7,165 nucleotides of DNA from Streptomyces katrae (GCF_000966975.1 NZ_JZWV01000515.1:1-7165), one strand, 5' to 3'. Shown: positions 1 to 5,209, counted from the stretch's first letter. Program-made: numbers and translations. The notes: generated from the letters alone by a model not told the origin.

Positions 1-932
1 AAGGCGAGGAGCGCTTCGGGGACGTTGTCCCCGATCACATGGTGAAACGTTCCTCCAAGGTCCTCGACCAGGGTCCGCTGGACCGCGAGCTCCTTGGGGG
101 ACGCGGAGGTCAGCCCGTCGCTGCGGGCGATGTAGACGGCGAGGATCTCGCTGCCGGAGCTCTTGGCGGCCATCCGTGAGGCCCGGCGGATCAGCGTCCG
201 TCCCTCCGGCCCGCCGGTCAGGCCCACGACGATGCGCTCCCGGGCCTGCCAGGTGGAGCGGATGCCGTGTTCGCCGCGGTACTGCTGGAGGTACTCGTCG
301 GCCCGGTCGGCCACCCACAGCAGCGCCAGTTCGCGCAGCGCGGTGAGGTTGCCCGGCCGGAAGTAGTTGGAGAGGGCCGCATCGACCTTGTCGGGCTGGT
401 AGATGTTGCCGTGGGCCATCCGCCGGCGCAGGGCCTGCGGGGACATGTCGACCAGCTCGACCTGGTCGGCCCGCCTGACCACCTCGTCCGGCACGGTCTC
501 GCGCTGGCGCACCCCGGTGATCGTCTCGACCACGTCCCCGAGGGACTCCAGGTGCTGGATGTTCACGGTGGTGACCACGTCGATGCCGGCCCGCAGGAGT
601 TCCTCGACGTCCTGCCAGCGCTTGGCGTTGCGCGAGCCGGGCACGTTGGTGTGCGCGAGCTCGTCGACGAGGGCCACGGCGGGGCGGCGGGCGAGGACCG
701 CGTCCACGTCCATCTCGGTGAAGGAGGCGCCCCGGTGGACCAGCTCGCGCCGGGGGACCTGTTCGAGGCCGTGCAGCATGACCTCGGTGCGCGGCCGCCC
801 GTGGTGCTCGACGAAGCCGACCACGACGTCGCCGCCCCGCTCCACCCGCCGGTGCCCCTCGGAGAGCATGGCGTACGTCTTGCCCACACCGGGTGCCGCG
901 CCCAGATAGATCCTCAGCCTGCCGCGTCCCAT
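1..932 (-). CDS. kdpD: Sensor histidine kinase KdpD, N-terminal portion (runs off the left edge)
   Basis: This is the N-terminal 310 codons of the osmosensitive potassium-channel sensor kinase KdpD, a membrane kinase that with KdpE controls the high-affinity Kdp potassium ATPase. The start is ATG 932-930 (MGRGRLRIYLG). The cytoplasmic KdpD domain covers about residues 5-215, with a Walker A motif GAAPGVGKT at 11-19, DELAHTN at 90-96, then VPGSRNAKRWQDVEELL and TTVNIQHLESLGDVV, all hallmarks of the family. A universal-stress-protein (Usp) domain begins near residue 228 (RIVVGLTGGPEGRTLIRRA) and continues to the edge. The membrane segments, HisKA and ATPase domains must lie outside the window. 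No good Shine-Dalgarno sequence precedes the ATG, although GAGAATGAG lies just upstream. No kdpFABC gene is immediately upstream; the preceding gene is DUF3710, separated by a hairpin. So kdpD probably starts its own transcript, perhaps with kdpE beyond the edge (inference). Confidence 0.93.
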   Translation of the reverse strand, partial: MGRGRLRIYLGAAPGVGKTYAMLSEGHRRVERGGDVVVGFVEHHGRPRTEVMLHGLEQVPRRELVHRGASFTEMDVDAVLARRPAVALVDELAHTNVPGSRNAKRWQDVEELLRAGIDVVTTVNIQHLESLGDVVETITGVRQRETVPDEVVRRADQVELVDMSPQALRRRMAHGNIYQPDKVDAALSNYFRPGNLTALRELALLWVADRADEYLQQYRGEHGIRSTWQARERIVVGLTGGPEGRTLIRRASRMAAKSSGSEILAVYIARSDGLTSASPKELAVQRTLVEDLGGTFHHVIGDNVPEALLA

Positions 933-1040
933 GCGCTCATTCTCGGGGACGTTCCCGCTGTTCACGCACCGATCGGCGGCCGGACGGAGATCCCTGACGC
1001 ATCCCTGACGCCACCCGGGCCCTTGCGGGCAGGGCGGCGG
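933..1040 (-). promoter_or_regulatory. Upstream region of kdpD with tandem 11-bp repeats
   Basis: This short gene-free stretch separates the DUF3710 terminator hairpin from the kdpD ATG and should hold the kdpD promoter. Two perfect head-to-tail copies of an 11-bp unit (minus strand GCGTCAGGGAT) occupy 990-1011, centred about 70 bp before the ATG. Spacing of one helical turn is typical of binding sites for OmpR-family regulators, the family of KdpE, so autoregulation is a reasonable inference. A poor -10-like GAGAAT (938-943) lies immediately before the ATG and would give an almost leaderless message. No convincing -35 was seen. Confidence 0.4.
990..1011. repeat. Two perfect tandem 11-bp direct repeats
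   Basis: The plus-strand unit ATCCCTGACGC occurs at 990-1000 and again at 1001-1011 with no mismatch and no spacer. It is a candidate response-regulator box upstream of kdpD. It does not match the Streptomyces PHO-box core GTTCACC, nor the AT-rich E. coli KdpE site. Confidence 0.75.
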
Positions 1041-1072
1041 GGCCGGCCGGCTCCCGCGGGAGCCGGTCGGCC
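1041..1072 (-). terminator. Hairpin terminator after the dut-DUF3710 unit
   Basis: A 32-bp inverted repeat is centred on CTCCCGCGGGAG (1051-1062), with arms 1041-1056 and 1057-1072 and a single mismatch (1046/1067). It begins 29 bp beyond the DUF3710 stop codon. There is no U-tract, which is common for G+C-rich actinobacterial terminators. It probably ends the thioesterase-dut-DUF3710 transcript before kdpD. Confidence 0.6.
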
Positions 1073-1101
1073 GGGAACGGCCGCGTACGGGCCCTGCGGG
1101 G

Positions 1102-1869
1102 TCAGCGGACCTCGGTGATCTCCGGGCCGCGCTCCAGCTGGCCCATGCCGCCGGAGAAGCGGGAGCTCTCCTGCTCCTCGGCCGTCTGCACGCCGTCCGG
1201 CACCATCTGGGCGTCGTTCGGCAGCTTCAGGACGATGGGGTCGCGCGGGGCCATCGGGCCGTCGCCGCGGACGACGACGGTGTCCCGGAAGATCTGCTCC
1301 AGCACGCCGGCCGACTCGGGGCGCACCGCGCCCTGGCCGGAGATGACGCCGCGCAGGAACCAGCGCGGGCCGTCGACGCCGACGAAGCGCACCAGCTGGG
1401 CGCCGGTCTGGCCGTCGGGCAGCGGTACGGGGACCTGCGCGCGCAGCTCCCAGCCCAGGGGCCCGTCGACCTCGTCGATGAGGCCGCCCTGCTGGGTGAT
1501 GCCCGAGGCGATCTCCTCGCGGACCTCGCCCCAGATGCCCTCCTTCTTGGGGGCGGCGAAGGCCTGCAGCTGGACGGCGCTGTCGCGCAGGACCACGGTG
1601 GCGGCGACGATCGCGTCACCCGCGACCTCGACGCGCAGTTCCATGCCCTCGACACCGGGGACGAGGATGCCGCCCAGGTCGACCCGGCCGTCGGCGGGGT
1701 TGCCGGGCACCTCGGTCACGTCCCAGGGGCCGTCCGGCCGCGGGGCCGGAGGCAGGTTCACCCGCCGGGGTTCCCCGGCTTCGGCCGCCTCGTCGGCGCG
1801 CACGCCGTCGACCTGCTCGGCCGCGCCGCCGTCGTCGGCGGAGTCGTTCTTCTTGCGACGTCCGAACAC
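1102..1869 (-). CDS. DUF3710 domain-containing protein
   Basis: This is a 255-residue actinobacterial protein of the DUF3710 family; no biochemical role is established that I can name. It begins FGRRKKND, a basic stretch, followed by an acidic, alanine-rich linker (about 10-38). The conserved globular part then runs from about residue 45 to 225 (PWDVTEVP, VDLGGILVPG, GWELRAQVPVPLPDG, RWFLRGVISGQGA, LEQIFRDTVVVRGDGPM), followed by a short polar tail. No signal peptide, membrane segment or catalytic motif is evident, so it is probably cytoplasmic. The start is GTG 1869-1867, one base after the dut stop (TGA-C-GTG). A clear ribosome site, GAAGGA, sits inside the last dut codons with about 8-nt spacing, indicating co-translation with dut. 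The dut-DUF3710 pair is conserved in actinobacteria, including mycobacteria (from memory, Rv2697c-Rv2696c). Confidence 0.9.
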   Translation of the reverse strand: MFGRRKKNDSADDGGAAEQVDGVRADEAAEAGEPRRVNLPPAPRPDGPWDVTEVPGNPADGRVDLGGILVPGVEGMELRVEVAGDAIVAATVVLRDSAVQLQAFAAPKKEGIWGEVREEIASGITQQGGLIDEVDGPLGWELRAQVPVPLPDGQTGAQLVRFVGVDGPRWFLRGVISGQGAVRPESAGVLEQIFRDTVVVRGDGPMAPRDPIVLKLPNDAQMVPDGVQTAEEQESSRFSGGMGQLERGPEITEVR

Positions 1870-1870
1870 G

Positions 1871-2416
1871 TCACTGTCCTTCCCGGTCGGTTACGACCGA
1901 AGCGTAGCCATTCCCACCCTGCTGACCAGCGCCGGATCCGGCCACGGCCGCATGACCGCCGGTGGAGCCGAACCCCCCGTCGGCCCGGGCCGAGCCGGGA
2001 AGTTCCGCCACCTCGTGGAAGCGGACCTTCTCGACCCGCTGGACAACCAGCTGGGCAATGCGGTCGAAGCGCTCGAACCGGACGCTCTCGCGCGGGTCGA
2101 GATTGACCACGATCACCTTGATCTCCCCACGGTACCCGGCATCCACCGTCCCCGGGGCATTCACGAGCGCGAGCCCGCAGCGGGCGGCCAGGCCGGAGCG
2201 CGGGTGCACGAACGCGGCGTAACCGTCGGGCAGCGCGATGGAGACGCCGGTGGGCAGGACGGCCCGCTCCCCGGGCTCCAGCTCGGCGGCCACGGTGGTC
2301 ACCAGGTCGCAGCCGGCGTCGCCGGGGTGGCCGTACGCCGGGATCGGGACCTCGGGGTCGACGCGGCGGATCAGCACGTCGACGTCATGACGGGGGCCGG
2401 GGTTGTTCTGGGACAT
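1871..2416 (-). CDS. dut: Deoxyuridine 5'-triphosphate nucleotidohydrolase (dUTPase)
   Basis: This trimeric dUTPase hydrolyses dUTP to dUMP and pyrophosphate, keeping uracil out of DNA and supplying dUMP for thymidylate synthesis. All five family motifs are present in 181 residues: motif I AYGHPGDAGCDLV (27-39), motif II HPRSGLAAR (71-79), motif III GTVDAGYRGEIKV (89-101) with the catalytic aspartate at 92, motif IV DRIAQLVVQ (118-126), and motif V RADGGFGSTGGH (144-155). The C-terminal extension after motif V (about 25 residues, Gly/Ala-rich) is variable in the family. The start is ATG 2416-2414, overlapping the thioesterase stop in TGATG, so translation is probably coupled. The reading frame remains open far upstream of this ATG, but that extension is antisense to DUF3093 and is not coding (see finding). 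The enzyme is expected to be cytoplasmic and fully functional. Confidence 0.97.
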   Translation of the reverse strand: MSQNNPGPRHDVDVLIRRVDPEVPIPAYGHPGDAGCDLVTTVAAELEPGERAVLPTGVSIALPDGYAAFVHPRSGLAARCGLALVNAPGTVDAGYRGEIKVIVVNLDPRESVRFERFDRIAQLVVQRVEKVRFHEVAELPGSARADGGFGSTGGHAAVAGSGAGQQGGNGYASVVTDREGQ

Positions 2417-3000
2417 CAGGGGTTCACCTCGAAGGCGCGTGCGCGCCTGACCTGGTCCGGGTCGGACATCGCCGCCCGGATCTCCTCGGGACGGCCGTTT
2501 TCGATGAAGTGGTCGACCTTCACCTCGATGAAGAGCGCGTCGGCGCGGACGGCCACGGGCCCTTCGGGGCCGCCTATCCGGCCCACCGCCGTGGAGTAGA
2601 TCTTCCGGCCGGCGACGGCCGTGACCTCGGCCTCCAGGTGCAGCACGGTGCCCACGGGTACGGGCCGCACGAAGTCGGTCTCCAGCCGGCCGGTCACCGC
2701 GATGACGCGCAGCAGCCAGTTCAGCGAACCCAGGGTGTCGTCGAGCGCGGTGGCCAGCACCCCGCCGTGGGCGAGGCCGGGCGCACCCTGGTGGGCGGGC
2801 CGGACGGTGAACTCGGCGGTGACGCGCACGCCCTCGCCCGCGCGGGCCTCCAGGTGGAGCCCGTGGGGCTGCCCCCCGCCGCACCCGAAACAGTGTTCGT
2901 AGTGCGTACCGAGGAGTTCTCCGGGTGCCGGGGCATCGGGATGCCGGACCGGTGCGACGGCATCGGCCGGGGGCGTCAACGCTGTGTTTCGTCCACTCAC
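2416..3000 (-). CDS. PaaI-type hotdog-fold thioesterase
   Basis: This 194-residue protein belongs to the PaaI/4HBT hotdog superfamily, whose members hydrolyse acyl-CoA thioesters; the substrate here cannot be told. The motif HCFGCGGGQPHGLHL (36-50) and the hotdog helix GLAHGGVLATALDDTLG (75-91, with HGG at 78-80 and acidic D87-D88) are diagnostic. Strands follow at LETDFVRPVPVGTVLHLEAEV (106-126) and GRKIYSTAVGRI. The tail (about 163-194) is charged. The chosen start is GTG 3000-2998 (VSGRNTAL). The open frame extends upstream, but that part would be antisense to the DUF3093 gene. A TAAGGT element lies 8 nt before the GTG and may be a -10 giving a leaderless message; its AAGG could alternatively serve as a weak Shine-Dalgarno. 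The stop overlaps the dut start by one base, making this the first gene of a thioesterase-dut-DUF3710 unit. Confidence 0.88.
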   Translation of the reverse strand: MSGRNTALTPPADAVAPVRHPDAPAPGELLGTHYEHCFGCGGGQPHGLHLEARAGEGVRVTAEFTVRPAHQGAPGLAHGGVLATALDDTLGSLNWLLRVIAVTGRLETDFVRPVPVGTVLHLEAEVTAVAGRKIYSTAVGRIGGPEGPVAVRADALFIEVKVDHFIENGRPEEIRAAMSDPDQVRRARAFEVNP

Positions 3001-3058
3001 AGCCGCAGACCTTACCCGCGCGGCTACCCGCCGGTCGCCTCGTGGGAGGCTTGAGGGC
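3001..3058. promoter_or_regulatory. Divergent promoter region, thioesterase / DUF3093
   Basis: Only 58 bp separate the GTG of the thioesterase (minus) from the ATG of DUF3093 (plus), so both promoters must share it or extend into the coding regions. On the minus strand TAAGGT (3014-3009) fits the Streptomyces -10 pattern TANNNT and ends 8 nt before the GTG, which would place the start of transcription at or next to the first codon. On the plus strand a good ribosome site GGGAGG (3044-3049) lies 9 nt before ATG 3059. No strong -35 element was recognised on either strand. Confidence 0.45.
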
Positions 3059-3532
3059 ATGCAGCTCTCCCCCGCGCACCACGACGAACGCCTCTCCGCC
3101 CCCCGCTCCTGGTGGGGCATCGCCGCCCTGACCGGTGTGGCCGGCGCCCTGATCACCCTTCCGCTGGGCACCCTGCCGCTGCTGGCGGGGTTCGTCGGCG
3201 GCGGTGCGCTGGCGGGGATGCTGGTGAGCTCGATGGGCTCGGCCCGGGTGCGCGTGGTGAACGGGGTGCTGGCGGCGGGCGACTCCCGGATCCCGGTGTC
3301 GGCGCTGGGCGAGCCCGAGGTGCTGGAGGGCGAGGAGGCGCGGGCGTGGCGCACGTACAAGGCCGACATGCGGGCCTTCATGCTGATGCGCAGCTACATC
3401 CCGACGGCGGTCCGGATCGAGGTCACCGACCCGGCGGACCCGACCCCGTACGTGTACGTCTCCACGCGCGAGCCCCGCGCCCTGGCGGCGGCGGTCCGCG
3501 CGGCACAGGAGGCGTCCGCCCCGCAGGCCTGA
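3059..3532 (+). CDS. DUF3093 family membrane protein
   Basis: This is the only plus-strand gene in the window, encoding 157 residues of unknown function from the actinobacterial DUF3093 family. The N-terminus DERLSAPRSWWG (9-20) is the family signature. It is followed by two hydrophobic segments at about 18-34 and 36-57, separated by PLG, which predict a two-pass membrane hairpin with a soluble C-terminal domain of about 100 residues. That domain contains RVRVVNGVLAAGDSRIPVSALGEPEVL and a conserved-looking YKADMRAFMLMRSYIPTAVRIEV segment, ending in an alanine-rich helix. ATG 3059 was chosen because GGGAGG precedes it by 9 nt; an in-frame upstream start near 2984 would overlap the divergent thioesterase. 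Its position opposite dut and beside DUF4193 is conserved in mycobacteria (from memory, Rv2698). It converges on the next gene. Confidence 0.9.
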   Translation: MQLSPAHHDERLSAPRSWWGIAALTGVAGALITLPLGTLPLLAGFVGGGALAGMLVSSMGSARVRVVNGVLAAGDSRIPVSALGEPEVLEGEEARAWRTYKADMRAFMLMRSYIPTAVRIEVTDPADPTPYVYVSTREPRALAAAVRAAQEASAPQA

Positions 3533-3581
3533 GGGCCGGGGCCGGGCACGGCGGGCAGGGCGGGCAGACCGGGCAGGGCGC
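3533..3581. other. Convergent junction between DUF3093 and the EcsC-like gene
   Basis: The 49-bp interval between the DUF3093 stop and the inferred stop (TGA, 3584-3582) of the opposing gene consists mostly of tandem 9-bp repeats. No long hairpin typical of a bidirectional terminator was found; only a short GGCC-TGAG-GGCC element overlaps the DUF3093 stop. Confidence 0.5.
3543..3578. repeat. Four tandem 9-bp repeats
   Basis: The units are CGGGCACGG (3543-3551), CGGGCAGGG (3552-3560), CGGGCAGAC (3561-3569) and CGGGCAGGG (3570-3578). All share the first six bases CGGGCA and the second and fourth copies are identical. Because the unit is a multiple of three, all six frames can stay open across it, which helps explain why the minus frame continues past the gene end. 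Confidence 0.8.
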
Positions 3582-4519
3582 TCAGCGGCCGAAGCCGTCC
3601 GGGTCCGGGGGTTCCAGTGCGGCCGGGACGACCCCGGGGAGCGGGCGGGCGGGGCGCTGCGGGGCTCGGCGGCGGGGAGCGCCGCCCAGGGCACGGCCCG
3701 CCGGCGCAGGTCCGTGCGGACCTTCTCGGCGAGTTTCCTGGTGTCCCGGTGGTTCATGACCGCACCGACGGCGGCGCCGACCATGAACGGCATCAGGTTG
3801 GGCACGTTGCGGAACATCCGCTTCATGATCTGCTGGCGCAGTTCGCGCTTCATCTGGCCGCCGAGCGCCGCGTTGACGGTGGTCGGCTTGGTCAGGTCGA
3901 TCCCGCGTTCCTCGGTCCAGGCCGTGAGGTAGGCGAGGCTGCGGTCCTTCATGGTGCCGGGCGGCCGCTGCCCGTAGACCTCGTGCAGTTCGGCGACGAG
4001 CTTCAGCTCGATGGCGGCGACGCCGGTGATCTCGACGGCCATTTCCGCCATCATGGCGGGCGGGACCGGCATCATGGCGGCCGCGCCGATGCCCGCGCCC
4101 ACCGTCGAGGTGGCGCTGGCGGCCCCGGCGATCAGCTTGTCCGCCAGCTGGTCGGGGCCGAGGCCGGGGAACTGCGCCCGCAGGGTCGCGAGGTCCCTGA
4201 CCGGAACGCGCGGGGCGTTCTCGATGACGCGGTCGGCGATGTACAGGGCGGCGTTTCTCGCGCTCTCGCCGCCCTTGCGCACACCGTTCTTGACGGCTTG
4301 CATCCGACGCGTCCCGGGCCTGCCCCGGGACTCCTCGTCCGCCACTGTGGCCGGCGCCACCGCCGGGGCGGTGTCGGACGGCACGACAGTCGTGCCGGAG
4401 GCCGGGTCGCCGACGGCCCCGGGGCCCGTTTCCGGGCCCGTGGCTTCCGCCTGCGCTCCTGCCACCGGATCGCCGGTCTTCCGAAAGCGGAGCTTCCGGA
4501 ACGGCGTCGGGCCGGTCAC
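3582..4519 (-). CDS. Hypothetical EcsC-like protein with an apparent C-terminal frameshift
   Basis: I do not recognise a named function. Starting at GTG 4519, the protein has a basic N-terminus (FRKLRFRKTG), a low-complexity Ala/Pro/Gly/Thr linker to about residue 70, and a conserved-looking core at 73-275. The core contains a helix (NAALYIADRVIENAPRV), a Gly/Ala/Met-rich hydrophobic stretch (131-160), AAIELKLVAELHEVYGQ (168-184) and NLMPFMVGAAVGAVMNHRDTRKLAEKV (241-267). This arrangement recalls EcsC-family proteins, but that is a weak resemblance. The starting frame meets no stop before dut. A one-base shift near 3636-3660 gives instead a natural ending, PGVVPAALEPPDPDGFGR then TGA at 3584-3582, for about 312 residues. 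I take the shift as a sequencing error or recent mutation. ATG 4303 (residue 73) is an alternative start. The gene follows DUF4193 by 9 nt and is probably co-transcribed with it. Confidence 0.7.
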
Positions 4520-4528
4520 GGCCGAGAC

Positions 4529-4825
4529 CTAGTCGCAGTCGCGGCAGATCGGCTGGCCGTCCTTCTCACGAGCCAGCTGGCTGCGGTGGTGCACCAGGAA
4601 GCAGCTCATGCAGGTGAACTCGTCGGCCTGCTTGGGCAGCACCCGGACGGCCAGCTCCTCGTTGGAGAGGTCCGCACCCGGGAGCTCCAGGCTCTCGGCG
4701 CCGTCGAAGTCCTCGATGTCGACGCTCGAGGTGACCTTGTCGCTGCGCCGCGCCTTCAGCTCTTCAATGCTGTCGTTGTCGACGTCGTCGTCGGTCTTGC
4801 GTGGGGTGTCGTAGTCCGTTGCCAT
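4529..4825 (-). CDS. DUF4193 domain-containing small zinc-ribbon protein
   Basis: This 98-residue actinobacterial protein has no established function. The N-terminal half is strongly acidic (TDDDVDND, VDIEDFDGAESLELPGADLSNEEL) and probably flexible. The C-terminal half carries two cysteine pairs, CMSC at 72-75 and CRDC at 94-97, separated by a basic/His stretch (LVHHRSQLAREKDGQ). This is a treble-clef or zinc-ribbon arrangement resembling RNA-polymerase-associated or ribosome-associated small proteins (resemblance only). The start is ATG 4825-4823, preceded by a strong ribosome site within GGGGGAGAGCG about 9 nt upstream and an unusual A-run immediately before the start codon. The stop is TAG 4531-4529. 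It heads a unit with the EcsC-like gene and has its own promoter region. The same gene neighbours dut and DUF3093 in mycobacteria (from memory, Rv2699c). Confidence 0.92.
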   Translation of the reverse strand: MATDYDTPRKTDDDVDNDSIEELKARRSDKVTSSVDIEDFDGAESLELPGADLSNEELAVRVLPKQADEFTCMSCFLVHHRSQLAREKDGQPICRDCD

Positions 4826-4902
4826 TTTTTCGCTCTCCCCCTCTGGGATTTAGCGGTGTCTCAGCGCACGTAACGCGCGAGAGGCCGGACTTGTGCCCGA
4901 CC

Positions 4903-4943
4903 TGAGGCGGAGATTTTGCCTCACATCAAGGTCTGTTACTCAA
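4903..4943 (-). promoter_or_regulatory. Candidate promoter and operator for DUF4193
   Basis: On the minus strand TTGAGT (4943-4938) and CAAAAT (4918-4913) resemble -35 and -10 elements, though the 19-bp spacer is long. A 6-bp inverted repeat, TGAGGC / GCCTCA (4903-4908 and 4918-4923), brackets the -10, which could be an operator. A transcript from here would have a leader of about 80 nt. A second -10-like CTAAAT just before the ribosome site is an alternative with no matching -35. Confidence 0.35.
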
Positions 4944-4990
4944 TCGACACCCGGCCCCGCGTCCGCAGGGGGCCGCGGCTGGGATGACGA

Positions 4991-5012
4991 CCGGGACCGT
5001 ACACGGTCCCGG
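4991..5012. repeat. Perfect inverted repeat, 10-bp arms with 2-bp centre
   Basis: CCGGGACCGT (4991-5000) and ACGGTCCCGG (5003-5012) are exact reverse complements around AC. It may be a regulator binding site or a terminator-type hairpin; it lies 166 bp upstream of the DUF4193 start codon. No T-tract follows on either strand. Confidence 0.65.
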
Positions 5013-5060
5013 GGCGGTCTTGCACAAACGCCACCCCGTGTATTTCCCGCCATTCGGGGG

Positions 5061-5092
5061 GCCGGAAACCCGGACTTCCCGGGCTTTCCGGC
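5061..5092. repeat. Long hairpin, 13 base pairs with one bulge
   Basis: GCCGGAAACCCGG (5061-5073) pairs with CCGGG (5079-5083) and TTTCCGGC (5085-5092), leaving a 5-nt loop and one bulged C at 5084. It could be a back-up terminator for cutRS or a structured part of an unannotated transcript. The run GGGGG stands on both sides (5056-5060 and 5098-5102). Confidence 0.6.
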
Positions 5093-5128
5093 CTTCTGGG
5101 GGTCACGGAACGCGCATGCCCGGACACT

Positions 5129-5154
5129 CGACAATGTGATCGATCACACAGTCG
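5129..5154. promoter_or_regulatory. Palindromic candidate operator, TGTGATCGATCACA core
   Basis: The core at 5135-5148 is a perfect 14-bp palindrome. Symmetry extends outward with CGAC (5129-5132) matching GTCG (5151-5154) around two mismatched positions, for 26 bp in all. The half-site TGTGA resembles CRP-, FNR- and Rex-type sites, but the 4-bp gap between TGTGA and TCACA differs from the 6-bp gap of CRP and Rex. The cognate regulator is unknown. Confidence 0.55.
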
Positions 5155-5164
5155 CGACCCTCCT

Positions 5165-5205
5165 CCCCGTCGGGCCGTTCCGCTGACAGCGAACAGCCCG
5201 AGGGG
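5165..5205 (-). terminator. cutRS transcription terminator
   Basis: Just beyond the cutS stop, CGGGC (5171-5175) pairs with GCCCG (5196-5200), GTTC (5177-5180) with GAAC (5191-5194), and further pairs form toward the loop. The outer CCCC (5165-5168) also matches GGGG (5202-5205). The stem has small bulges and no U-tract. Its position 4 bp after the stop codon supports a terminator for cutR-cutS. Confidence 0.65.
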
Positions 5206-5209
5206 TGGA

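Larger units (their letters stand above)
4826..5209. other. 384-bp structured intergenic region between cutS and DUF4193
   Basis: No credible gene was found on either strand; the small open frames here lack ribosome sites and have unusual composition. From right to left it holds the cutRS terminator hairpin (5165-5205), a palindrome with extended symmetry (5129-5154), a long hairpin (5061-5092), a perfect 10-bp-arm inverted repeat (4991-5012), and the probable DUF4193 promoter with a small inverted repeat around a possible -10 (4903-4943). It is less G+C-rich near 4910-4945 than the genes. Five inverted repeats in under 400 bp suggest regulatory sites, a structured leader, or an unannotated small RNA (inference). 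Confidence 0.6.

Noticed and set aside
990..1011. PhoP-binding PHO box
   Set aside because: The 11-bp period fits, but the units lack the GTTCACC core.
267..1118. Plus-strand open frame opposite kdpD
   Set aside because: It is the antisense of kdpD codons; the product is His/Val/Gly-rich with no domain, while the minus strand shows KdpD motifs.
1115..2599. Long plus-strand open frame of 494 codons
   Set aside because: It is antisense to DUF3710, dut and the thioesterase, all of which show clear family motifs. Its own composition is Ser/Arg/Pro-rich with no recognisable domain.
1871..4519. A single 882-residue protein joining the EcsC-like N-terminus to dUTPase
   Set aside because: The middle third is antisense to DUF3093 and out of frame with the thioesterase, with Arg/Pro/Ala-rich nonsense composition. 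dut has its own start overlapping the preceding stop. Best explained by a frameshift plus G+C-rich open antisense.
3617..4873. Plus-strand open frame of 418 codons
   Set aside because: It is antisense to the EcsC-like and DUF4193 genes, with no ribosome site and no domain.
5135..5148. CRP (cAMP receptor) or Rex site
   Set aside because: The half-sites TGTGA/TCACA match, but the gap is 4 bp rather than the 6 bp of CRP and Rex operators. Kept only as an unassigned palindrome.
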